Positions 9,919 to 18,344 of a stretch of 64,000 nucleotides of DNA are shown one piece after another; the stretch's first letter is position 1, and every line of letters begins with the position of its first letter. The position numbers were made by a program, and so were the translations under genes. Source of the stretch: Pseudomonas fragi. Lineage in GTDB: Bacteria > Pseudomonadota > Gammaproteobacteria > Pseudomonadales > Pseudomonadaceae. The DNA is taken from the NCBI RefSeq assembly GCF_900105835.1, contig NZ_LT629783.1, forward strand, positions 4,610,501-4,674,500. The letters run 5' to 3'. Under the pieces are notes generated by a model that was not told the DNA's origin, did no database searches, and saw nothing but the letters and a program-made list of their open reading frames with translations.

Positions 9919-10509
9919 TTGAATAAAGCCCAATCGCTATCCATGCGCTATGACCCCCGCGAGCTCTCTGATGAGGAGCTGGTGGCGCGCTCGCATGATG
10001 AGTTGTTTCACGTCACGCGCGCCTATGAAGAGCTGATGCGCCGCTATCAACGTACTTTGTTCAACGTTTGTTCAAGGTATTTAGGGAACGATAGAGACGC
10101 TGATGATGTCTGTCAGGAAGTCATGCTGAAAGTGCTGTACGGTTTGAAGAATTTCGAAGGCAAATCGAAATTCAAGACATGGCTATATAGCATCACCTAC
10201 AACGAATGCATTACGCAGTATCGCAAGGAACGGCGAAAGCGTCGCTTGATGGACGCATTAAGCATTGACCCCCTCGAGGAAGCGTCCGAAGAAAAGGCGC
10301 CGAAACCTGAGGAAAAGGGCGGGCTTGATCGCTGGCTGGTGCATGTGAATCCGATTGATCGGGAGATTTTGGTGCTGCGATTTGTCGCAGAACTGGAATT
10401 TCAGGAAATCGCAGACATAATGCATATGGGTTTGAGCGCGACAAAGATGCGTTACAAGCGTGCTCTTGATAAATTGCGTGAGAAATTTGCAGGCATTGCT
10501 GAAACTTAG
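9919..10509 (+). CDS. sigX: ECF sigma factor SigX
   Basis: The 196-residue product has sigma region 2 (RDADDVCQEVMLKVLYGL) and region 4 (VAELEFQEIADIMHMGLSATKMRYKRALDKL). SigX is the extracytoplasmic-function sigma factor that drives oprF and many membrane-lipid genes in Pseudomonas. The TTG at 9919 gives the P. aeruginosa-like start NKAQSLS; another TTG five codons upstream is possible because neither has a convincing ribosome-binding site. oprF lies 105 bases downstream, and the intervening DNA carries an imperfect GGCAAG...CTTGCC hairpin that may separate the two transcripts. No classical anti-sigma gene is adjacent, as is usual for SigX. Confidence 0.93.
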   Translation: MNKAQSLSMRYDPRELSDEELVARSHDELFHVTRAYEELMRRYQRTLFNVCSRYLGNDRDADDVCQEVMLKVLYGLKNFEGKSKFKTWLYSITYNECITQYRKERRKRRLMDALSIDPLEEASEEKAPKPEEKGGLDRWLVHVNPIDREILVLRFVAELEFQEIADIMHMGLSATKMRYKRALDKLREKFAGIAET

Positions 10510-10614
10510 TTCAGCGCAAATGGCTCTACGTGTAGGCAAGGTCTGATAGACTTGCCGCCGAGTTGTCCCCCGGTTGTGGGACTGCTTTACAATCACCAGA
10601 TGGGGATTTAACGG

Positions 10615-11589
10615 ATGAAACTGAAAAACACCTTGGGCATTGCCATTGGTTCCTTTGTAGCCGCAACTTCGTTCGGTGCCCTGGCACAAGGCCAAGGCGC
10701 GGTCGAGGGTGAACTGTTCTACAAAAAACAGTACAACGACAGCGTCAAGCACGTAGAAGACGGCTACAACCCAGGCGCATCGATCGGTTACTTCCTGACC
10801 GACGACGTTTCGTTGAACCTGACCTACGACACCACCAACCACACCCGTTCGAATGACGGCACTGGCCACCAGAAAATCAAAGGCGACAACTTTGGTCTGA
10901 ACGCTCAGTACCACTTCGGCACCGTAGGCGACGCTCTGCGTCCATACGTTTCCGGCGGTGTTGCTCACAAGAGCATGACCAACGTTGAGGCTGACGGCCA
11001 CAGCGGTCGTGACAAGTCGACTTTCCTGACTGCAGGCGCTGGTGTTAAGTGGTACATCACTGACAACCTGTTCGCCCGTGCTGGCGTTGAAGCTGACTAC
11101 AAACTGGACAACGGCAAGTGGGACTACGCTCCTACCGTTGGTCTGGGTGTGAACTTCGGCGGCAACGGCGGTAAAGTCGCTCCTGCTCCAGTTCCAGCTC
11201 CAGCACCAGTTGAAGCAGAACCAGAAGCTCCGATCGCTGAAGTTGTTCGCGTTGAACTTGACGTGAAATTCGACTTCGACAAGTCGGTTGTTAAATCGCA
11301 GTACATGCCTGATATCAACAACGTTGCTGATTTCATGAAGCAGTACCCTGCGACCACCACTACTGTTGCTGGTTACACTGACAGCATCGGTCCAGACGCC
11401 TACAACCAGAAACTGTCGCAGCGTCGTGCTGACGCTGTTCGTGCAGCCCTGGTTAACCAAGGTGTTGCAGCCAACCGTGTAGACGCAGTTGGCCACGGCG
11501 AAGCCAACCCAGTTGCAAGCAACGCAACTGAAGAAGGCCGTGCTCTGAACCGTCGCGTAGAAGCTACCGTTCAAGCAGAAGCTAAGTAA
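10615..11589 (+). CDS. oprF: Major outer-membrane porin and structural protein OprF
   Basis: The 324-residue precursor starts with a signal peptide (MKLKNTLGIAIGS, cleavage likely after FGALAQ). Residues up to about 175 form the OmpA-like beta-barrel, residues 182-202 a Pro/Ala-rich linker, and residues 210-324 the OmpA-type peptidoglycan-binding domain with LSQRRADAVRAAL. OprF anchors the outer membrane to peptidoglycan and acts as a slow porin. No cysteine is present, unlike P. aeruginosa OprF, which has a cysteine-containing loop region. sigX upstream encodes a sigma factor known to transcribe oprF. A terminator follows the stop. Confidence 0.97.
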   Translation: MKLKNTLGIAIGSFVAATSFGALAQGQGAVEGELFYKKQYNDSVKHVEDGYNPGASIGYFLTDDVSLNLTYDTTNHTRSNDGTGHQKIKGDNFGLNAQYHFGTVGDALRPYVSGGVAHKSMTNVEADGHSGRDKSTFLTAGAGVKWYITDNLFARAGVEADYKLDNGKWDYAPTVGLGVNFGGNGGKVAPAPVPAPAPVEAEPEAPIAEVVRVELDVKFDFDKSVVKSQYMPDINNVADFMKQYPATTTTVAGYTDSIGPDAYNQKLSQRRADAVRAALVNQGVAANRVDAVGHGEANPVASNATEEGRALNRRVEATVQAEAK

Positions 11590-11607
11590 TTTTTAGCTAG
11601 GCTGTTC

Positions 11608-11637
11608 AGAAAAACCCGGCTCCGGCCGGGTTTTTCT
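11608..11637 (+). terminator. Rho-independent terminator of oprF
   Basis: The stem AGAAAAACCCGGC pairs with GCCGGGTTTTTCT around a TCCG loop, starting 19 bases after the oprF stop codon, and ends in a T-rich tract. Confidence 0.9.
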
Positions 11638-11642
11638 TTGCC

Positions 11643-11671
11643 TGTGATTTAGCGAAGCGCGCAGCTATAAT
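11643..11671 (+). promoter_or_regulatory. Probable sigma-70 promoter of pyrD
   Basis: A perfect TATAAT minus-10 lies at 11666-11671, 17 bases after a weak minus-35 TGTGAT (11643-11648). It is placed between the oprF terminator and the pyrD start, leaving a leader of about 30 bases. Confidence 0.55.
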
Positions 11672-11710
11672 CGCGCTCTCTTCAAGTAACCCTTTGAGTC
11701 CAATCAGCCC

Positions 11711-12733
11711 ATGTATAACCTGGCCCGCCAGTTGCTCTTCAAACTTTCCCCTGAAACCTCCCACGACCTGTCCCTGGACTTGATCGGCGCAGGTGGCCGT
11801 CTTGGGCTTAACGGTTTGTTGTGCAAGGCGCCGGCAAGGCTGCCAGTGAAGGTGATGGGGCTGGAATTTCCGAACCCGGTCGGTCTGGCCGCGGGGCTGG
11901 ACAAAAATGGTGCGGCCATTGATGGCTTTGCACAGCTGGGTTTTGGCTTCGTTGAGATCGGCACCGTGACGCCGCGTCCTCAGCCGGGCAACCCCAAGCC
12001 ACGTATTTTCCGACTGCCTGAAGCACAAGCGATCATCAACCGCATGGGGTTCAACAACCTTGGCGTTGATCATCTGCTGACGCGGGTTCAGGCAGCCAGG
12101 TACAGCGGTATCCTGGGTATCAATATCGGCAAGAACTTCGACACGCCGGTTGAGCGTGCGGTCGATGACTACCTGATTTGCCTGGACAAGGTGTATGAGC
12201 ACGCCAGCTATGTGACTGTAAACGTCAGCTCGCCCAACACTCCAGGTTTGCGCAGCCTGCAATTCGGTGATTCGCTCAAGCAATTGCTCGAAGCCCTACA
12301 GGTGCGTCAGAACGAACTGACACAGCGCCACGGCAAGCGCGTACCGCTGGCGATCAAGATCGCCCCTGACATGACCGACGAAGAAACCGTGCTCGTGGCT
12401 CAGGCGCTGCTTGAGACGGGTATGGACGCGGTTATCGCCACCAACACAACACTGAGCCGGGTGGGTGTGGAAGGGATGGAGCATGGCGACGAGGCGGGTG
12501 GGCTGTCCGGTGCCCCGGTACGCGAGAAAAGCACTCACACCGTCAAGGTTCTGGCTGGCGAGCTGGCGGGTCGCATGCCGATCATCGCTGCAGGCGGGAT
12601 CACCGAAGGCAAGCACGCGGCTGAGAAGATCGCTGCGGGTGCCAGCCTGGTACAGATCTACTCGGGCTTTATCTACAAGGGCCCGGCCTTGATTCGTGAG
12701 TCGGTCGACGCCATTTCTGCCTTGCCACGTTGA
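11711..12733 (+). CDS. pyrD: Quinone-dependent dihydroorotate dehydrogenase
   Basis: The 340-residue product is a class 2 dihydroorotate dehydrogenase, which oxidises dihydroorotate to orotate with a membrane quinone in pyrimidine synthesis. Visible family features are the membrane-associating N-terminal helix ([12 protein letters not shown]), the FMN-site [10 protein letters not shown] near residue 60, the catalytic-serine region [12 protein letters not shown], and IAAGGI near the C-terminus. It has its own promoter-like element and a terminator, so it is probably monocistronic. The ATG at 11711 gives the standard length. Confidence 0.96.
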   Translation: MYNLARQLLFKLSPETSHDLSLDLIGAGGRLGLNGLLCKAPARLPVKVMGLEFPNPVGLAAGLDKNGAAIDGFAQLGFGFVEIGTVTPRPQPGNPKPRIFRLPEAQAIINRMGFNNLGVDHLLTRVQAARYSGILGINIGKNFDTPVERAVDDYLICLDKVYEHASYVTVNVSSPNTPGLRSLQFGDSLKQLLEALQVRQNELTQRHGKRVPLAIKIAPDMTDEETVLVAQALLETGMDAVIATNTTLSRVGVEGMEHGDEAGGLSGAPVREKSTHTVKVLAGELAGRMPIIAAGGITEGKHAAEKIAAGASLVQIYSGFIYKGPALIRESVDAISALPR

Positions 12734-12747
12734 TTGGCAGGCAATAA

Positions 12748-12772
12748 AAAGGGCTCCCCTAAGGAGCCCTTG
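12748..12772. terminator. Hairpin terminator between pyrD and rmf
   Basis: AAGGGCTCC pairs with GGAGCCCTT around a CCTAA-like loop, 15 bases after pyrD. An A-tract precedes it, so it could work for rmf on the other strand as well as for pyrD. Confidence 0.7.
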
Positions 12773-12850
12773 GGCCGAAGCCCGCCGCCTGGATAGGACG
12801 GCAAGGTTGAGTCGGTACAGCTTCGAGGTGATGTCGGATCTTGCCCAGAG

Positions 12851-13066
12851 TTAGCCGACGGCGTGAAGTTCGTTGAGTCTGTGGATGCCCGCAGTGCCAG
12901 TCATACCGTCCCAGTTGTCGCCGCGTCCTTCGCGCCAGCCGTTAATCCAGGCTTGGCGTACCGACGGTAGAGTAAAAGGGCAAAGCTCGCGGGATTTTCC
13001 AGTAACACCGTATTGATATCCGCGTAGGAACGCTTTTTCCAACGGATCACGCTTAAGTCTTCTCAT
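12851..13066 (-). CDS. rmf: Ribosome modulation factor Rmf
   Basis: The 71-residue basic protein matches Rmf, which dimerises 70S ribosomes into inactive 100S particles in stationary phase. Typical features are RRLKRDPLEKAF at the N-terminus, the RGYQYGVTGKSRELCPF block and RQAWINGWREGRGD. The ATG at 13066 is preceded by GAGGG on the coding strand. A structured leader lies upstream. The pyrD-rmf-rlmL-dacB order equals that of P. aeruginosa PA3050-PA3047 (from memory). Confidence 0.96.
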   Translation of the reverse strand: MRRLKRDPLEKAFLRGYQYGVTGKSRELCPFTLPSVRQAWINGWREGRGDNWDGMTGTAGIHRLNELHAVG

Positions 13067-13169
13067 AGGGTATTGCCCTCACTTGTTGACTGTTTTATTT
13101 AGCGTCGACCTTCCTGAGGTCGGGGCAGAGTGTTCTGCCGTTGGTGTGCTCGCTGCCGGCGTGGCGAGC
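13067..13169 (-). promoter_or_regulatory. Structured 5' leader of rmf (three hairpins)
   Basis: Read on the rmf strand, three hairpins stand in a row: GCTCGC/GCGAGC (13169-13148), GGCAG/CTGCC (13139-13124) and CGACCT/AGGTCG (13122-13106). A conserved RNA called the rmf motif has been described from comparative genomics upstream of Pseudomonas rmf genes, and position and architecture here suggest it. Its function is not known to me. The match was not tested with a covariance model. Confidence 0.55.
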
Positions 13170-13606
13170 ATTTCGTCAGGGCCTGTGCGGCCATAACCTG
13201 TGTTGAGTTCTAACCAATGCGCCAAGGCGTGTGAATGATCGTTTTGTCATAAGGACGTAACGATAATGGTGTTAAGGCCATAAGTAAGGTCGCTTTTTCG
13301 CTGCGAATTACGACCAAAGCCTGATAGGGCGAGTGTTTGCAAAGCTGATGAGTTTCATTCTCTGCCGTGAATAACCGCCCGTTTCAATGGGGCACTATTC
13401 GACGAAGGGTCTGAATATGACCAGTTGTTTCTCGATAAATGACCTGCCTCTGCGTCTAAACTCTTCGTGCCTCAAGGCATGAATGACGCTTCGGTGGAAC
13501 GGCACAGTTTCGTGCCATGCGAGCGCTCTTCAAGAAAAGCGCTTGATTGAAAACGGAGCAGGCAATGCGTTGCCTCTTCACAGATAGCTTAAAGCTCAGG
13601 AATCCC
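13170..13606. other. Gene-free stretch between rmf leader and rlmL
   Basis: No convincing open frame, tRNA or repeat is seen. The bases are more AT-rich than the surrounding genes and must hold the rmf promoter (minus strand) and the rlmL promoter (plus strand), but no clear hexamer pair could be assigned. A short palindrome AGCGCT...AGCGCT lies near 13519-13541. An in-frame upstream extension of rlmL from 13547 is considered untranslated. Confidence 0.5.
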
Positions 13607-15877
13607 ATGTCGGATCGTTACGAACTCTTCCTTACCTGCCCCAAAGGCCTTGAAGGCCTGCTCCTCGACGAGGCCACCGGCCTAGGCCTGGAGGAAGCCC
13701 GCGAGCATACCTCGGCCATTCGAGGCATGGCGGATATGGAAACTGCCTACCGCCTGTGTCTGTGGTCGCGTCTTGCCAACCGTGTGCTGCTAGTGCTCAA
13801 GCGTTTCCCGATGAAGGACGCTGAAGACCTGTACCACGGTGTGCTGGACGTTGACTGGCAAGACCATATGGTCCCGGATGGCACCCTGGCCGTTGAGTTC
13901 AGTGGTCACGGTTCGGGTATCGACAACACCCACTTCGGTGCGTTGAAGGTAAAGGACGCCATCGTCGACAAACTGCGCACGCCAAGCGGCGAGCGTCCTT
14001 CGATCGACAAGATCAGCCCGGACATGCGCATCCACCTGCGCCTGGACCGTGGCGAAGCCATTCTGTCGCTGGACCTGTCGGGCAGCAGCCTGCACCAGCG
14101 TGGCTACCGTCTGCAGCAGGGTGCAGCCCCGCTGAAGGAAAACCTCGCGGCAGCCATCCTTATTCGTGCGGGCTGGCCACGTATGGCCGCCGAAGGCGCT
14201 GCCCTGGCTGACCCGATGTGCGGTGTGGGTACGTTCCTCGTCGAAGGTGCAATGATTGCCGCCGATATGGCACCGAACCTCAATCGTATCCATTGGGGTT
14301 TCGATGCCTGGCTCGGTCACATTCCGGCCATCTGGAAAAAACTCCACGACGAAGCCACCGAGCGCGCCGAGATCGGCATGGCCAAGCCACCGCTGTGGAT
14401 TCGTGGTTATGAAGCCGATCCGCGCCTGATCCAGCCAGCGCGCAACAATATCGAGCGTGCGGGCCTGAGCCACTGGATCAAGATTTACCAGGGCGAAGTC
14501 GCGACCTTCGAGCCACGCCCGGACCAGAACCAGAAAGGCCTGGTGATCTGTAACCCGCCCTACGGCGAGCGTCTGGGTGATGAGGCGAGCCTGCTCTACC
14601 TCTACCAGAACCTCGGCGAACGCCTGCGTCAGGCCTGTCTGAACTGGGAGGCGGCGGTATTTACCGGTGCTCCGGACCTGGGCAAGCGCATGGGTATCCG
14701 TAGCCACAAGCAGTATTCGTTCTGGAACGGCGCCTTGCCGTGCAAGCTGTTGTTGATCAAGGTGGTGCCGGATCAGTTCGTGACTGGCGAGCGTCGTACT
14801 CCCGAGCAGCGTCAGGCTGAGCGCGAGCAGGCTGAGTCCGATCTGCCTTCCAACATCGAAGCGCCGACCAAGTACGAGAAGTTCAACAAGAACGGCAACC
14901 CGATCAAGCCGGCCCCGGTGGTGATCGAGCAGCCGCGCTTGAGCGAAGGCGGGCAGATGTTTGCCAATCGCCTGCAAAAGAACCTCAAGGCCCTGGGCAA
15001 GTGGGTCAAGCGCGAAGGCATCGATTGCTACCGTGTCTACGACGCCGACATGCCTGAGTACTCGATGGCTATCGACCTGTATCACGACTGGGTTCACGTC
15101 CAGGAGTACGCGGCACCCAAGTCCATCGATCCGGTGAAAGCTTCGGAGCGTATGTTCGATGCATTGGCGGCCATCCCGCAGGCACTGAACGTCGACAAGA
15201 GCCGGGTGATCGTCAAGCGCCGCGAGCGTCAGAGCGGTACCAAGCAGTACGAGCGTCAGAGTGCCCAGGGCAAGTTCACCGAGGTCAATGAAGGCGGCGT
15301 CAAGCTGCTGGTCAACCTCACTGACTACCTGGACACCGGTCTGTTCCTGGACCACCGCCCGATGCGCATGCGCATCCAGAAAGAAGCCGCGGGCAAGCGC
15401 TTCCTCAATCTGTACTGCTACACCGCAACGGCCAGTGTGCATGCAGCCAAGGGCGGCGCGCGCAGCACCACCAGCGTTGACCTGTCGAAAACTTATCTGG
15501 ACTGGGCGCGTCGCAACCTGTCCCTGAACGGTTTCTCGGACAAGAACCGTCTGGAGCAGAGTGATGTGATGGTGTGGCTGGATGCCTGCCGCGAAGAGTA
15601 CGACCTGATCTTTATCGATCCGCCGACTTTCTCCAACTCCAAGCGCATGGAAGGTATCTTCGATGTGCAGCGCGATCACGTGCAATTGCTGGATCTGGCC
15701 ATGGCCCGTCTGGCGCCGGGTGGCGTGCTGTACTTCTCGAACAACTTCCGCAAGTTCATTCTTGATGAGCATCTGGAAGCGCGTTATTCGGTCGAAGAAA
15801 TCACTGCCAGCACCATCGACCCGGACTTTGCCCGCAACAGCAAAATCCACCGTGCCTGGAAAATCATGGCGCGCTGA
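13607..15877 (+). CDS. rlmL: Bifunctional 23S rRNA methyltransferase RlmKL
   Basis: The 756-residue product is a fusion of two SAM-dependent methyltransferases. The N-terminal half has a THUMP domain and the RlmL catalytic motif NPPYGERL near residue 316, which makes m2G2445; the C-terminal half (RlmK) has DPPTFSNSKRM near residue 671 and makes m7G2069 in 23S rRNA. The ATG at 13607 (MSDRYELFLTCPKGLE) is the normal start; upstream in-frame codons are not family-like. A REPIN and a bidirectional terminator separate it from convergent dacB. A 729-residue frame on the opposite strand is a codon-bias shadow. Confidence 0.95.
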   Translation: MSDRYELFLTCPKGLEGLLLDEATGLGLEEAREHTSAIRGMADMETAYRLCLWSRLANRVLLVLKRFPMKDAEDLYHGVLDVDWQDHMVPDGTLAVEFSGHGSGIDNTHFGALKVKDAIVDKLRTPSGERPSIDKISPDMRIHLRLDRGEAILSLDLSGSSLHQRGYRLQQGAAPLKENLAAAILIRAGWPRMAAEGAALADPMCGVGTFLVEGAMIAADMAPNLNRIHWGFDAWLGHIPAIWKKLHDEATERAEIGMAKPPLWIRGYEADPRLIQPARNNIERAGLSHWIKIYQGEVATFEPRPDQNQKGLVICNPPYGERLGDEASLLYLYQNLGERLRQACLNWEAAVFTGAPDLGKRMGIRSHKQYSFWNGALPCKLLLIKVVPDQFVTGERRTPEQRQAEREQAESDLPSNIEAPTKYEKFNKNGNPIKPAPVVIEQPRLSEGGQMFANRLQKNLKALGKWVKREGIDCYRVYDADMPEYSMAIDLYHDWVHVQEYAAPKSIDPVKASERMFDALAAIPQALNVDKSRVIVKRRERQSGTKQYERQSAQGKFTEVNEGGVKLLVNLTDYLDTGLFLDHRPMRMRIQKEAAGKRFLNLYCYTATASVHAAKGGARSTTSVDLSKTYLDWARRNLSLNGFSDKNRLEQSDVMVWLDACREEYDLIFIDPPTFSNSKRMEGIFDVQRDHVQLLDLAMARLAPGGVLYFSNNFRKFILDEHLEARYSVEEITASTIDPDFARNSKIHRAWKIMAR

Positions 15878-15894
15878 GAGTCGTTGGCGTGATT

Positions 15895-15980
15895 GTGGGA
15901 GCGGGCTTGCTCGCGATGGTGTCGCCGCGGTTTGCCTGATTAACCGTGTCGCCTGCATCGCGGGCAAGCCCGCTCCCACA
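15895..15980. repeat. REPIN (paired REP palindromes)
   Basis: Arms TGTGGGAGCGGGCTTGCTCG and its reverse complement face each other around about 40 bases, 17 bases after the rlmL stop. The right arm reads CGCGGGCAAGCC instead of CGCGAGCAAGCC, the same variant as at 1921. Confidence 0.9.
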
Positions 15981-16013
15981 GGGCAGAGCTGCTCTCAAGG
16001 CAATTGCGCTCAC

Positions 16014-16054
16014 AAAAAAAACGCCCCTGATCGCAAGATCAGGGGCGTTTTTTA
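16014..16054. terminator. Bidirectional terminator between rlmL and dacB
   Basis: A 12-base stem ACGCCCCTGATC/GATCAGGGGCGT with a four-base loop is flanked by an A-tract on the left and a T-tract on the right, so it can stop transcription from both convergent genes. Confidence 0.9.
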
Positions 16055-16070
16055 TTGCCTGGCCTATGCC

Positions 16071-17537
16071 CTACTGAGCGATGGATACCGCAGTGTTAGG
16101 GACTTGCGGCTGGCGATACAGGTCGAGCAGCACCTGGTCGAGAATTGCCGAGGCACCCCACGGGCGAGGGTCGTTGAGGATGGCGACCACTGCCCAGGTG
16201 TTGCCGTTGCTGTCGCGGCTAAAACCGGAAATGGCCCGCACGGTATTCAGGGTGCCGGTCTTGATATGCGCCTGGCCGTTCATGGCCGTGGTTTTCAGGC
16301 GTTTGCGCATGGTGCCGTCCTTGCCGGCAATGGGCATGGAACTGATGAACTCGGCAGCGTAGGGGCTTTTCCAGGCTGCCTGGAGCATTTGCGCCATTTC
16401 CCGTGCGCTGACGCGCTCTGCACGGGACAGGCCGGAGCCGTTTTCCATGACCAGGTGCGGCGCAGTGATGCCTTTTTTCGCCAGCCACTGGCGCACTACG
16501 CGCTGTGCGGCTTTGGCGTCGTCACCGTCGGCGTCATTGCGAAACTGCGCGCCCAGGCTCAGGAACAACTGCTGGGCCATGGTGTTGTTACTGTACTTGT
16601 TGATGTCGCGAATGATCTCGGCCAGGTCAGGCGAGAACGCGCGTGCCAGCAACTTGGCACCTTTTGGCACGCTGGCCTGGCGGTCCTGGCCCTGGATGCT
16701 GCCACCCAGCTCTTTCCAGATGGCGCGTACGGCGCCAGCGGTGTAGGTCGCGTGATCAAGCAGGGACAGATAAGTCTGCGAGTTGCAGCCATCAGCCAGT
16801 TGCCCGCTGACGGTGACAATCACCGAGCCGTCTGCTTGTGTGACCGGGTTGTAGCGCACATCGCCGGTGCATTGCTTGGCGTTGACGGCTTTGACCTGGT
16901 TATCGATCTTGATGCTGGCAATCGGTGGTTCAACCGAGATCAGGACTTTGCCGCCATCGTTGCGGGCCACGAAGCGCAGGGCCTTGAGGTTGACCATCAA
17001 CGAGTCGGGCTTGACCAGGAAGGGCTTGTTCTTGTCATTGCCGTCATCGTTGAACACCGGCAGTTGCGGCTGATCGAAGAAGTTGCGGTCAAGCACCAGG
17101 TCGCCGGTCACCTGCTGCACGCCATTGGCGCGCAGGTCGCGCATCAATAGCCAGAGTTTTTCCATGTTGAGCTTGGGGTCGCCGCCGCCCTTGAGGTACA
17201 GGTTGCCTTGCAGGATGCCGTTGTTGAGCGTGCCGTCAGTGTAGAACTCGGTTTTCCACTGATGGGTCGGGCCGAGCATTTCCAGGGCCGCGTAGGTGGT
17301 CACCAGTTTCATGGTGGAGGCCGGGTTCATGGACACGTCGGCGTTGTAAACGGTTGGAATCCCGGGGCCGCTGAGAGGCAGCAGCACCAGGGACAAGGCG
17401 TCGTCGCCCAGCTTGTTGGTTTTAAGCGCTTGCTGAACTTTTGGTGTGAGGGTGGTATTGACGGGGGCGGCGTTGGCGCCGAAAGCCAGTGGCAGAAAAA
17501 AGCTGGCGAGAAACAGAGGCCGTAAAGATTTGATCAT
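16071..17537 (-). CDS. dacB: D-alanyl-D-alanine carboxypeptidase/endopeptidase (PBP4, DacB)
   Basis: The 488-residue precursor has a signal peptide (FLASFFLPLAFGANA) and the S13-family penicillin-binding motifs: STMK with serine 74 and lysine 77, YSNN as the SxN element, and HIKTGT with lysine near residue 426. The periplasmic enzyme cleaves D-Ala-meso-DAP cross-links and terminal D-alanine during peptidoglycan remodelling. The gene is convergent with rlmL and divergent from yggL. The start gives a complete signal peptide and a usual length. Confidence 0.94.
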   Translation of the reverse strand: MIKSLRPLFLASFFLPLAFGANAAPVNTTLTPKVQQALKTNKLGDDALSLVLLPLSGPGIPTVYNADVSMNPASTMKLVTTYAALEMLGPTHQWKTEFYTDGTLNNGILQGNLYLKGGGDPKLNMEKLWLLMRDLRANGVQQVTGDLVLDRNFFDQPQLPVFNDDGNDKNKPFLVKPDSLMVNLKALRFVARNDGGKVLISVEPPIASIKIDNQVKAVNAKQCTGDVRYNPVTQADGSVIVTVSGQLADGCNSQTYLSLLDHATYTAGAVRAIWKELGGSIQGQDRQASVPKGAKLLARAFSPDLAEIIRDINKYSNNTMAQQLFLSLGAQFRNDADGDDAKAAQRVVRQWLAKKGITAPHLVMENGSGLSRAERVSAREMAQMLQAAWKSPYAAEFISSMPIAGKDGTMRKRLKTTAMNGQAHIKTGTLNTVRAISGFSRDSNGNTWAVVAILNDPRPWGASAILDQVLLDLYRQPQVPNTAVSIAQ

Positions 17538-17769
17538 ATGAAGTAAAACCCTGCAGGCGAGGGGGAAAATACGAGGGCATGATGAAAAGTTCCCTCAATG
17601 GTCATAAAAGTGTTGGCATTATGCCCCAAGGTTGTCGGGCTTGTGCATCCACCTGTTACAGGGTTTGGTGGATAAAGTATAGAAAACGATGAACCGTTCA
17701 CACGGAACCGGGCGCCGGGCGGCCGAAGCTGCTAAAGTGCCGCCCGTTATTACTTAAGAGGATTGTTCA

Positions 17770-18114
17770 ATGGCTACTAATCGTTCCCAGCGTCTGCGCA
17801 AAAAACTGTGCGTTGATGAATTTCAGGAGTTGGGTTTTGAGCTGAACCTGGATTTCAAAGAAGACCTGTCGGAAGAGGCTATCGATGCATTCCTGGCAGC
17901 TTTCCTGGCAGAAGCCATGGAAGCCAACGGTCTGGGTTATGTTGGCGGCGACGACTACGGTCTGGTTTGCCTGCAGAAGCGCGGCTCGGTCAGCGAAGAA
18001 CAGCGTGCAGCTGTTGAAGCCTGGCTCAAGGCGCGTCCAGAGCTGACCACCGTTGAAGTCAGCCCGCTGCTGGACGTGTGGTACCCGGAAAAAGAAATCA
18101 ATCCGGTAGCCTGA
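17770..18114 (+). CDS. yggL: YggL family 50S-ribosome-binding protein
   Basis: The 114-residue acidic product belongs to the YggL/DUF469 family, with the basic N-terminus NRSQRLRKKLCVDEFQELGF and the following LNLDFKEDLSEEAIDAFLAAFL. Family members have been found associated with the 50S subunit, but a precise role is not established. The ATG at 17770 follows AGAGGA. A terminator lies just after the stop, so it is probably a single-gene transcript. Confidence 0.9.
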   Translation: MATNRSQRLRKKLCVDEFQELGFELNLDFKEDLSEEAIDAFLAAFLAEAMEANGLGYVGGDDYGLVCLQKRGSVSEEQRAAVEAWLKARPELTTVEVSPLLDVWYPEKEINPVA

Positions 18115-18123
18115 CGTCAAACG

Positions 18124-18150
18124 CAAAGGCAGCCCGCGCGGCTGCCTTTG
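18124..18150 (+). terminator. Terminator of yggL
   Basis: CAAAGGCAGCC pairs perfectly with GGCTGCCTTTG around a CGCGC loop, ten bases after the yggL stop codon; the run of T after it is short. Confidence 0.75.
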
Positions 18151-18242
18151 TGTGTTACGCCCTCTGACCCGTCCGGGTCTTGATTCGAATTTCTAAGTCT
18201 CAGTGCCGCGTATTTTCGTGCGATTTGCCGTGGGCGTCATGT

Positions 18243-18327
18243 TGTGGGAGCGGGCTTGCTCGCGATGCAGGCAGCGCGGTCTCCAGGGAGTGCCCGGTGA
18301 TGCCATCGCGAGCAAGCCCGCTCCCAC
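18243..18327. repeat. REPIN (paired REP palindromes)
   Basis: The arms TGTGGGAGCGGGCTTGCTCG and CGAGCAAGCCCGCTCCCAC flank about 45 bases and lie between the convergent ends of yggL and the next minus-strand gene. This is the most perfect pair in the window. Confidence 0.9.
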
Positions 18328-18344
18328 CTCTTGATATGAGGGGC

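Noticed and set aside
13790..15979. A 729-codon open frame on the minus strand opposite rlmL
   Set aside because: It follows the rlmL codon pattern on the other strand, resembles no family and runs into the REPIN.
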